A stretch of DNA of 19,768 bases from Comamonas sp. (GTDB lineage Bacteria > Pseudomonadota > Gammaproteobacteria > Burkholderiales > Burkholderiaceae_C). Shown piece by piece: positions 7,398-13,523 of this stretch. The DNA lies in NCBI GenBank assembly GCA_019236485.1, contig JAFAIY010000436.1, forward strand, positions 1 through 19,768. The letters run 5' to 3'. Position 1 is the stretch's first letter. Every line of letters begins with the position of its first letter. Position numbers and translations under genes: made by a program. Below the pieces are notes generated by a model. The model made no database searches, was not told the DNA's origin, and worked only from the letters and a program-made list of their open reading frames with translations.

Positions 7398-8786
7398 ATG
7401 GCCTCCGCACTCACCGATAAACTCTCGCGCCTTGTCAAGGAGATGCGCGGCCAGGCCCGCATCACCGAATCCAATGTGCAGGACATGCTGCGCGAGGTGC
7501 GCATGGCTCTGCTCGAAGCCGACGTGGCCCTGCCCGTGGTGCGCGACTTCATTGCGCGCGTCAAGGAAAAAGCCCTGGGCCAGGAGGTCATCAGCTCGCT
7601 GCAGCCGGGCCAGGTGCTGGTGTCCATCGTCAACAAGGAGCTGGCCGCCACCATGGGCGAGGGCGTGGCCGACATCAACCTCAATGCGCAGCCGCCGGCC
7701 GTGATCCTGATGGCCGGCCTGCAGGGCGCGGGCAAGACCACGACAACGGCCAAGCTGGCCAAGCATCTGATCGAAAAGCGCAAGAAAAAGGTGCTGACCG
7801 TCTCTGGCGACGTGTATCGCCCGGCCGCCATCGAGCAGCTCAAGACCGTGACGGCCCAGGCAGGCGCCGAATGGTTCCCGTCCACGCCCGACCAGAAGCC
7901 CCACGATATCGCCGTGGCCGCGATCGACTACGCCAAGAAGCATTTCTTCGACGTGCTGCTGGTGGACACGGCCGGCCGCCTGGCCATCGACGAGCTGCTG
8001 ATGGCCGAGATCAAGGATTTGCACGCCACGCTCAAGCCCGTCGAAACCCTGTTCGTGGTCGATGCCATGCAGGGCCAGGATGCGGTCAACACGGCCAAGG
8101 CCTTCAAGGAAGCGCTGCCGCTGACCGGTATCGTGTTGACCAAGCTCGACGGCGATTCGCGCGGCGGTGCGGCACTGTCCGTGCGCCAGATCACGGGCGC
8201 GCCCATCAAGTTCGCGGGCGTCTCGGAAAAGATCGACGGCCTGGAAGTCTTTGATGCCGACCGCCACGCACAGCGCGTGCTGGGCATGGGCGACATCGTG
8301 GCCCTGGTCGAGCAGGTCACCAAGGGCGTGGACATGGAAGCCGCGCAGAAGATGGCCGAGAAGCTCAAGAGCGGCGACGGCTTCGACCTCAACGACTTCC
8401 TGGCCCAGCTGCAGCAGATGAAGCAGATGGGCGGTCTGTCCACGCTGATGGACAAGCTGCCCGCCGAGCTCGCGGGCAAGGCCGGATCGGTGGACATGGA
8501 CAAGGCCGAGCGCGAGATCAAGCGCAAGGAAGGCATCATCTGCTCCATGACGCTCAAGGAGCGCAAGAAGCCTGAAATCATCAAGGCCACGCGCAAGAAG
8601 CGCATTGCCGACGGCGCCGGCGTCCAGGTCCAGGAGGTCAACCGCCTGCTCAAGGAGTTCGAGCAGATGCAGACCATGATGAAGAAGTTCAAAGGCGGCG
8701 GCCTGATGAAGATGATGAAGAAGATGGGCGGCATGAAGGGTATGAAAGGCATGATGGGCGGCGGCATGCCCAAGCTGCCGTTCTGA
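7398..8786 (+). CDS. ffh: Signal recognition particle GTPase Ffh (SRP54)
   Basis: Protein component of the bacterial signal recognition particle. It binds 4.5S RNA and hydrophobic signal sequences on nascent chains and delivers ribosomes to FtsY. The 462-residue length is typical. The N domain (1-95) includes the conserved ALLEADVAL. The G domain has P-loop GLQGAGKT (107-114), G3 DTAGR (190-194) and G4 TKLDGD (248-253). The M domain (about 300-462) has the SMTLKERKKPEII region and ends in a methionine- and glycine-rich tail (MMKKMGGMKGMKG). The frame is open far upstream by chance of base composition. ATG 7398 is chosen because MASALTDKLSRL matches the usual Ffh N terminus. Plus-strand and apparently monocistronic, with structured repeats beginning 5 nt after the stop. 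Confidence 0.98.
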   Translation: MASALTDKLSRLVKEMRGQARITESNVQDMLREVRMALLEADVALPVVRDFIARVKEKALGQEVISSLQPGQVLVSIVNKELAATMGEGVADINLNAQPPAVILMAGLQGAGKTTTTAKLAKHLIEKRKKKVLTVSGDVYRPAAIEQLKTVTAQAGAEWFPSTPDQKPHDIAVAAIDYAKKHFFDVLLVDTAGRLAIDELLMAEIKDLHATLKPVETLFVVDAMQGQDAVNTAKAFKEALPLTGIVLTKLDGDSRGGAALSVRQITGAPIKFAGVSEKIDGLEVFDADRHAQRVLGMGDIVALVEQVTKGVDMEAAQKMAEKLKSGDGFDLNDFLAQLQQMKQMGGLSTLMDKLPAELAGKAGSVDMDKAEREIKRKEGIICSMTLKERKKPEIIKATRKKRIADGAGVQVQEVNRLLKEFEQMQTMMKKFKGGGLMKMMKKMGGMKGMKGMMGGGMPKLPF

Positions 8787-8790
8787 TCAC

Positions 8791-8861
8791 CCCCCTGAGC
8801 CGCTGCGCGGCTTCCCTCAGGGGACGACGCCATCGCCGCGAGGCGGCTCTTGCTCGGCGTC
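8791..8861 (+). repeat. Structured GC-rich repeat after ffh (two nested hairpins)
   Basis: Two adjacent imperfect cruciform units follow the ffh stop. The first pairs CCCCTGAG (8792-8799) with CTCAGGGG (8816-8823) around an inner AGCCG-CTGCG-CGGCT hairpin. The second pairs GACGCC (8826-8831) with GGCGTC (8856-8861) around an inner GCCGC-GAG-GCGGC hairpin. It resembles REP-like elements that I recall as common after genes in Comamonadaceae; that is recall, not a search. It lacks a U-tract, so it may protect or trim the ffh 3' end rather than act as an intrinsic terminator. Confidence 0.7.
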
Positions 8862-8901
8862 TCTGAGTTGGGGCATGCCTTGTTTGGTGCTGCTACCTTT
8901 T

Positions 8902-8995
8902 AAAAAGTGAGCTGCTGGCGCTTGGTCTCTCTTGATAGTGGATGGTTTTGCCTTCCAAATCATGGGTTGATAGGTGCTGGTAGCTCACTTTTTTT
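8902..8995. repeat. Long inverted repeat / 76-nt AGCT-ended element, copy A
   Basis: Arms AAAAAGTGAGCT (8902-8913) and AGCTCACTTTTT (8982-8993) are perfectly complementary over 12 bp around a 68-nt loop, and the right arm ends in seven T. The inner element from AGCT to AGCT (8910-8985) is 76 nt and starts with AGCTGCTGGCGCT, shared exactly with 17410-17422. It could terminate ffh transcription, although the loop is long. It is more AT-rich than its surroundings. Confidence 0.7.
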
Positions 8996-9053
8996 GTAAA
9001 GATCGCCCGCAAATACTGGAGCCGGGCGCCGCTTTCTGAGAACATGCTGCACC

Positions 9054-9620
9054 ATGAAAGTACAAGCTTGGACTTCCATGGGCGCGGTGCCGCCCGCCGA
9101 TGCGGGCCGCCGCAGCTGCGCGCTGATGCTGGCCGGCTCCCTGATGGCGGCGCTGGCCGGCTGTTCCACCACCTCGGGCAGGCCCAGGCCTGCGGCCCAG
9201 GGCGGCGGCGCCAGGGCCGTGAACCCGCTGAATCTGCCCGACGATCTGCGCGAAGGCATGCTGGCGCGCACCATGCTGGTGGTCAACACGCCTTATACCT
9301 ATGGCGGCAACTCACCCGAGGGCGGTTTCGACTGCAGCGGCCTGATCCAGTGGGCCGTGGGCGGCATCACAGAAGCACGCCTGCCGCGCACCACATCGCA
9401 ATGGGCCCAGGCCAGCAACCCGGTGGGCGGGCGCGAGCCGCTGCGCGGCGACTTCGTGTTCTTCAACACCCTGGGCGGAAACTATTCGCATATGGGGATT
9501 TTTGTGGGCAACGGCCAGTTCGTGCATGCGCCGTCCAGCGGCGGCACGGTGCAGCGCGTACGCATGGACAACGTCTATTTCGCCAAGCGCTTTACCGAGG
9601 CGCGCAGCATCTTTGCCTAA
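9054..9620 (+). CDS. NlpC/P60 family lipoprotein, predicted peptidoglycan endopeptidase
   Basis: Predicted envelope cysteine peptidase that cleaves peptide stems or cross-links in peptidoglycan. The N terminus has a basic stretch and a hydrophobic segment ending in lipobox LAGC (cysteine 37), so it is probably a lipoprotein. The NlpC/P60 domain spans about 64-188. The catalytic triad is visible as C94 (GGFDCSGLIQW), H146 (NYSHMGIF) and H158 (FVHAP). The 188-residue length is similar to small family members such as Spr/MepS. The start is uncertain: ATG 9054 has only a weak ribosome site, and ATG 9078 would give a more normal signal peptide. It is convergent with the downstream minus-strand gene, with 15 bp between stops. 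Confidence 0.9.
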   Translation: MKVQAWTSMGAVPPADAGRRSCALMLAGSLMAALAGCSTTSGRPRPAAQGGGARAVNPLNLPDDLREGMLARTMLVVNTPYTYGGNSPEGGFDCSGLIQWAVGGITEARLPRTTSQWAQASNPVGGREPLRGDFVFFNTLGGNYSHMGIFVGNGQFVHAPSSGGTVQRVRMDNVYFAKRFTEARSIFA

Positions 9621-9635
9621 CTGAGTCTGCCGCGG

Positions 9636-11429
9636 CTAGTCGACGCCGGCCGTTGCCTGCCGCGCCGGCGGAAAGTGGCTTGCGGCATCCTGGGCCGACA
9701 TGGGCTTGCCGAACAGATAGCCCTGGAAGGCGCTGCAGCCATGCTGCAGCAGAAAGTCGAACTGGGCCTTGTTTTCCACCCCCTCGGCCACGACCTGCAG
9801 GCCCAGGGTGCGCGCCAGGGTCAGTATGGTGGTGGTGATGGCGGCGTCTTCCCGGCTGCCGGGCAGGCCTTGGACGAAGGAGCGATCCACCTTGAGTTGG
9901 TCCAGGGGCAGGCGCTTGAGATAGGACAGCGAGGAGTAGCCGGTGCCGAAGTCGTCCAGCGCGAACTGCACGCCCATGGCCCGCAGCGACTGCATCTTGA
10001 GAATGCTTTTCTCGATATCCGTGAGAAACATGCTCTCCGTCAGCTCCAGGCGCAGCAGGCCGGGGTTGATTCCGCTGCCTTCGATCACGCTTTGCACGCG
10101 GGCCGCAAAAGCCGGATCCAGAAACTGTCGCGCGCTGACATTGACCGCCACCGTCCAGTGGGCCGTGGCCGGGGAGCGGCTCCAGTGCGTCAGCTGTTCG
10201 CAGGCGGCGCGCAGCACCCACTGGCCCAGGGACAGGATCAGCCCGCTTTCTTCGGCCAGCTTGATGAAGGCCGCCGGCGCCAGCAGGCCGCGCGTGGGAT
10301 GCTGCCAGCGTATCAAGGCCTCCCAGTCCTGGGGCTGCTGCAGAGGGCTGACCACGGGCTGGTAGAGCAGGTGGAACTCATCGCGCTGGATGGCTAGGCG
10401 CAGGTCGTCGATCAGCCCGGTCTGGCTCAGTATCGAGGCCTGCAGCGTGGGGTCGAAGACGCAGACATTGTTGCGGCCTCTCTCCTTGGCCTGATACAGC
10501 GCCATATCGGCCCGCTTCATGAGTTCTTCGGTGCCGTCGCTGCTGCCGTCGAACAGCAGCAGGCCCACGCTGAGCGTGGAAGGCACGAGCAGGCCGCCGA
10601 GATCGAAGGTCGAACCCAGAGACTCGCGCAGCCTCTCGGCCATGGCATAGGCATGGACCGAGGCCTGGGCCGGGTCGGTATCGAGCTCGTTGAGCAAGAT
10701 CACGAACTCATCGCCGCCCACGCGCGCCACGGTGTCGGTTTCGCGCACGCAGGCCTGCAGCCGCCGCGCGATCTGGCACAGCAAGGCGTCGCCCTGGCTG
10801 TGGCCGAACCTGTCGTTCACGTCCTTGAAATTGTCCAGATCCAGCAGCATGAGCGCGCCGTGGCGCTGGCTGCGCCTGGAGCTGGCTAGGGTGCGCTGCA
10901 GATGCTCGGCCAGCAGGACCCGGTTGGCCAGTCCCGTGAGCGCATCGTGCAGGGCCAGGTGCAGGGCCTGCTCCTCGGCCCGCTTGCGCTGGGTGATGTC
11001 GGCGCGGATGGCGATGTATTGCTCGGGCCGGCCGTCCGGCCCCAGCAGCGGAACAATCGTGGTCTGTACCCAGTACAGCGCGCCGTTCTTGGCGCGGTTG
11101 CAGATTTCGCCGTTCCAGATATGGCCCGAGGAAATGGTCTTCCACAGCTGCAGGAAGAAGCTCCTGGGGTGGGTGCCCGAGTTGACGATGCTGTGGGTGC
11201 GGCCTATCAGCTCGTCGAACGAATAGCGGGAAATCTCGCAGAATTTTTCATTGACCTGGGTGATGACGCCGCGCGCATCGGTCACGGCCACGATGGCGTG
11301 CGCATTCAAGGCGGTCTTGAGGTCCGCGAGTTCCTTGAGGGCCAGGGCCAGCCGCTGATCGGCCGATGCAGGCTCGCCTTGCTGCGAGTCGCTGCAGTGA
11401 TTGGTAACCGCCTGTGTGCTTTGCATCAT
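9636..11429 (-). CDS. PAS-GGDEF-EAL cyclic-di-GMP turnover protein
   Basis: Predicted soluble regulator of cyclic-di-GMP, with no signal peptide or membrane segment in its 597 residues. PAS domain about 32-150, including the PAC tail QYIAIRADITQRKRAEE. GGDEF domain about 155-325 with intact GGDEF (238-242) and inhibitory I-site RETD (229-232), five residues before it. EAL domain about 335-585 retains metal and catalytic residues: EAL (370-372), N430 (NVSARQ), LELTES (461-466), DDFG (492-495), K513 (LKVD), E549 (AEGVEN) and Q569 (FQGYLFGKP). Both synthesis and hydrolysis therefore look possible. Start: GGAGGT lies 4 nt before ATG 11429. ATG 11426 is also well placed, while GTG 11435 would overlap the ribosome site and is rejected. 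The signal sensed by the PAS domain is unknown. Confidence 0.94.
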   Translation of the reverse strand: MMQSTQAVTNHCSDSQQGEPASADQRLALALKELADLKTALNAHAIVAVTDARGVITQVNEKFCEISRYSFDELIGRTHSIVNSGTHPRSFFLQLWKTISSGHIWNGEICNRAKNGALYWVQTTIVPLLGPDGRPEQYIAIRADITQRKRAEEQALHLALHDALTGLANRVLLAEHLQRTLASSRRSQRHGALMLLDLDNFKDVNDRFGHSQGDALLCQIARRLQACVRETDTVARVGGDEFVILLNELDTDPAQASVHAYAMAERLRESLGSTFDLGGLLVPSTLSVGLLLFDGSSDGTEELMKRADMALYQAKERGRNNVCVFDPTLQASILSQTGLIDDLRLAIQRDEFHLLYQPVVSPLQQPQDWEALIRWQHPTRGLLAPAAFIKLAEESGLILSLGQWVLRAACEQLTHWSRSPATAHWTVAVNVSARQFLDPAFAARVQSVIEGSGINPGLLRLELTESMFLTDIEKSILKMQSLRAMGVQFALDDFGTGYSSLSYLKRLPLDQLKVDRSFVQGLPGSREDAAITTTILTLARTLGLQVVAEGVENKAQFDFLLQHGCSAFQGYLFGKPMSAQDAASHFPPARQATAGVD

Positions 11430-11529
11430 GCGCACCTCCAGCTTTTCTCGCTACGCTGTTTCTGAGCCTGGTTCTGCCGACGTTTCTCCGCAATCGCTAT
11501 TGATCACAATTTTTACGTTTGTCATTCAA

Positions 11530-11559
11530 CCCTTTTTTCAACACTGCTATTGAAAAGGG
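11530..11559. repeat. Inverted repeat upstream of the GGDEF-EAL gene
   Basis: CCCTTTTTTCAA (11530-11541) pairs with TTGAAAAGGG (11550-11559): ten base pairs with a two-T bulge and an 8-nt loop. It lies between the terminator of the upstream operon and the start of the cyclic-di-GMP gene. It could be an operator, or a second hairpin in the terminator region. There is no U-tract after it on the minus strand. Confidence 0.5.
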
Positions 11560-11567
11560 AAAAGGCC

Positions 11568-11588
11568 AAAAAGCCGGCCGCGGCCGGC
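11568..11588 (-). terminator. Rho-independent terminator of the TPR/PcfJ/DUF1266 operon
   Basis: On the minus strand a perfect GC hairpin, GCCGGCC-GC-GGCCGGC (11588-11573), is followed directly by five T (11572-11568) and a further T-rich run. It lies 4 nt after the stop of the DUF1266-like gene, so it should end the three-gene transcript. Confidence 0.85.
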
Positions 11589-11592
11589 GTCC

Positions 11593-12345
11593 TCAGCGCG
11601 CTGCGTCCGGTGCGGGCAGCAGCGGCTGCTCCCAGGCCATCGCCTGCCAGGGGTGTTCCGGCTGGCTCACCCACTGCGCGACCTCCTCGGCGCTGACGGC
11701 CTTGCCCAGCATATCGGCGCGGCCCTGGGCCAGCCACTGCAAACGGCCCTGGGCATAGGCCGTGCCGAACTCCTGCCAGCTGCCAAAGCATTGCTGGGCG
11801 CGGCTGGCGTTGAGCAGCAGCACCTGCTGCTGCAGCTCCTCCTGCAGCCAGCCCAGCATGAAGGCGCAGCGCACATAGAAGGCCGTGCGCGCGCAGGCAA
11901 ACGCCATGGCCGCGCGCGGCTCGTCGCCGGGCTGGGGTTTTTGCAGGTCCTGCATGAACCAGCGCTGGCGCAGCAGATCGGGCAACTGCCCGGCGATGCT
12001 GGCATCGTCCAGGTCGGTGCGCATGCCCAGATGGTGCAACACCATGGGCCGCAGCTGGGCCGTCAGCGCCTCGTCGGCGCCCGAGAGCTGGCTGTCGGCA
12101 AAGCCGCCCTGGATGCTGTGGAAGGCCATGGGGTGGGCCAGGGCCAGGGCCCAGTTCAGCGCCTCGCTGCCCGTGCTGTAGCTGGAGACATCGCCGCGGC
12201 GCCGGGCCTCCTTGACCTCGCGCCAGTTCTTGCGGATCACCCAGAACATGCCCAGCAGGGCCAGGCTGCCCAGCAGCCAGTGGATGCGCATCAGTCCGTA
12301 GATCAGGCCGAAGGGCAGCAGCACGATGATGATGGACTTGATCAT
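11593..12345 (-). CDS. DUF1266-like membrane-anchored protein
   Basis: A 250-residue protein of unknown function. Residues 2-37 form two closely spaced hydrophobic segments, followed by a basic patch (RKNWREVKEARRRGD), so the rest is probably cytoplasmic and membrane-tethered. The C-terminal half has a helical pattern, R159 with LGWLQEE, LLLNASRAQQCFGSWQEFGTAY (176-197) and GRLQW, which resembles DUF1266 proteins such as E. coli YbeU/YbeR. The match is from memory and moderate. ATG 12345 overlaps the stop of the upstream PcfJ-like gene (ATGA, 12342-12345) and has a GGGAGG site 9 nt upstream. The longer in-frame extension is alanine-rich shadow translation and was rejected. Last gene of the operon, directly before a strong terminator. 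Confidence 0.75.
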   Translation of the reverse strand: MIKSIIIVLLPFGLIYGLMRIHWLLGSLALLGMFWVIRKNWREVKEARRRGDVSSYSTGSEALNWALALAHPMAFHSIQGGFADSQLSGADEALTAQLRPMVLHHLGMRTDLDDASIAGQLPDLLRQRWFMQDLQKPQPGDEPRAAMAFACARTAFYVRCAFMLGWLQEELQQQVLLLNASRAQQCFGSWQEFGTAYAQGRLQWLAQGRADMLGKAVSAEEVAQWVSQPEHPWQAMAWEQPLLPAPDAAR

Positions 12346-13523
12346 GCGCCAGCCCTCCCGCGCTTTCTGGCCAGGTCCAGGGTCTGCTGCAGCGCGGCCG
12401 TCTTGGGCATGCGCTCCAGCACCTCGGGGTCCAGCGAGTCCTTGCGCGCGGCCACCATCCATTGCATCAGTGCGGACTGCAGATCGAGCTGCGGCAGCAG
12501 GCGCGGGTGCTGCTGCATCAGCCACAGCTGCTCGGCATCGGTCCGCATCTCCTGCACCGCGCACCAGGGCGCCAGCTCCGGGTTGGCCTGCAGCATGGCA
12601 GCCGGGCGGCGCACAATGCCCATGGCCAGAGCATCCTCGGGCACGGCGTCGTTGAGGGGCAGGTGGTTGAGCAGGGCCACGACATCGGGCACATAGCGCG
12701 CAATCGGCGGGCGGTTCTGCTTGCCCTTGATCTGCTCGACCTGCAGCGAGCCGTCGCTCTGCACCAGGGCATTGACGGTGATGCGCGGCTGGGCCGTGCC
12801 CGTGCGGTAGCTGAACAGCCGCATCCTGCCGCTTTCCAGCCCCTCGGCGTAATGCTCGCCATAGCCGCCGGCCAGGCTTTTGCGGTCCGCGAACTGGCCC
12901 ACGCAGTGGCCCATCATCTGGCTCTCGTAGGCCATTTCCTGGCGCAGCCCGGGGCTCTGGCCATCGAACTCGACAAAAGTGCCGAGCTGGCCGCGCAGCA
13001 TGCCGTGCACCGCGTTCTTACAGTGCTCCACCCAGCCGCTGCTCTGCTTTTTCTCGAAAGCCAGATGCTCCAGCGTCCAGCGCGCCAGCGCCTGCGGGCA
13101 GTTCACGCGCTGGAGCTTGCCCTCCAGCGAGGTGCCCTTGCGCGTGGACAGAAACTCCACCAGCCGGCTCTCCAGCGCCAGCAAGGCCGCCGACTCGGGC
13201 TGCACCCACCAGAGGTCGGGCAGGTTCAAGCCCGCTTTCTGGCGCGCCAGCCGCTCCAGCGCCCAGGCCGGCGGCTCGGCGCGGCCCAGCAGCTGCTGCA
13301 GCTGGGCTTCGTCGGCAATGCGCTGCACCTGGGGCGCCTCGGCCTGCAGATTGCCCACCACATGGCGGTAGAAGTGATTGCCCAGCCAGGCGGCCACCTC
13401 GGCCGCATCGCCGCGTGCGGCGCTGCGGGCCTGGATGCTGGCCTTGATGGCGGGGGCGTTGACGACATCGCGGGCCTTGTAGGCACTGGCCGCGGCCGGG
13501 TGCAGCACGGCGGACTGGCTCAC
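12342..13523 (-). CDS. PcfJ-like domain protein
   Basis: A 393-residue, apparently cytoplasmic protein. Its recognisable part is about 195-275: a histidine-cysteine motif, MMGHCVGQFADR (H206, C207), then a strand-rich segment RMRLFSYRTG...PRITVNALVQ and QVEQIKGKQNRPP (263-273). This order (HCV, basic residue, tandem strands, Q-x-x-G-x-x-N) is characteristic of the PcfJ family, named from a protein of the enterococcal plasmid pCF10; biochemical activity is not known to me. The start is GTG 13523, whose GTGA overlaps the TGA of the upstream TPR-like gene, with GGTGGA about 7-8 nt upstream. A much longer upstream frame overlaps that gene and was rejected. The fixed overlaps on both sides suggest coordinated stoichiometry. 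Assignment is by motif only. Confidence 0.78.
   Translation of the reverse strand: MSQSAVLHPAAASAYKARDVVNAPAIKASIQARSAARGDAAEVAAWLGNHFYRHVVGNLQAEAPQVQRIADEAQLQQLLGRAEPPAWALERLARQKAGLNLPDLWWVQPESAALLALESRLVEFLSTRKGTSLEGKLQRVNCPQALARWTLEHLAFEKKQSSGWVEHCKNAVHGMLRGQLGTFVEFDGQSPGLRQEMAYESQMMGHCVGQFADRKSLAGGYGEHYAEGLESGRMRLFSYRTGTAQPRITVNALVQSDGSLQVEQIKGKQNRPPIARYVPDVVALLNHLPLNDAVPEDALAMGIVRRPAAMLQANPELAPWCAVQEMRTDAEQLWLMQQHPRLLPQLDLQSALMQWMVAARKDSLDPEVLERMPKTAALQQTLDLARKRGRAGA

Larger units (their letters stand above)
8787..9053. other. Intergenic region between ffh and the NlpC/P60 gene
   Basis: The 267-bp gap is almost filled by two repeats: the GC-rich double hairpin (8791-8861) and the AGCT-ended palindrome (8902-8995). 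Only about 58 nt remain before the next ATG. No clear promoter hexamers are seen there, and no small gene is supported. Confidence 0.6.

Noticed and set aside
11485..11515. Possible FliA (sigma-28) promoter before the cyclic-di-GMP gene
   Set aside because: TAAA is present, but the spacing to the CGAT core is about 2 nt short and the -10 is poor.
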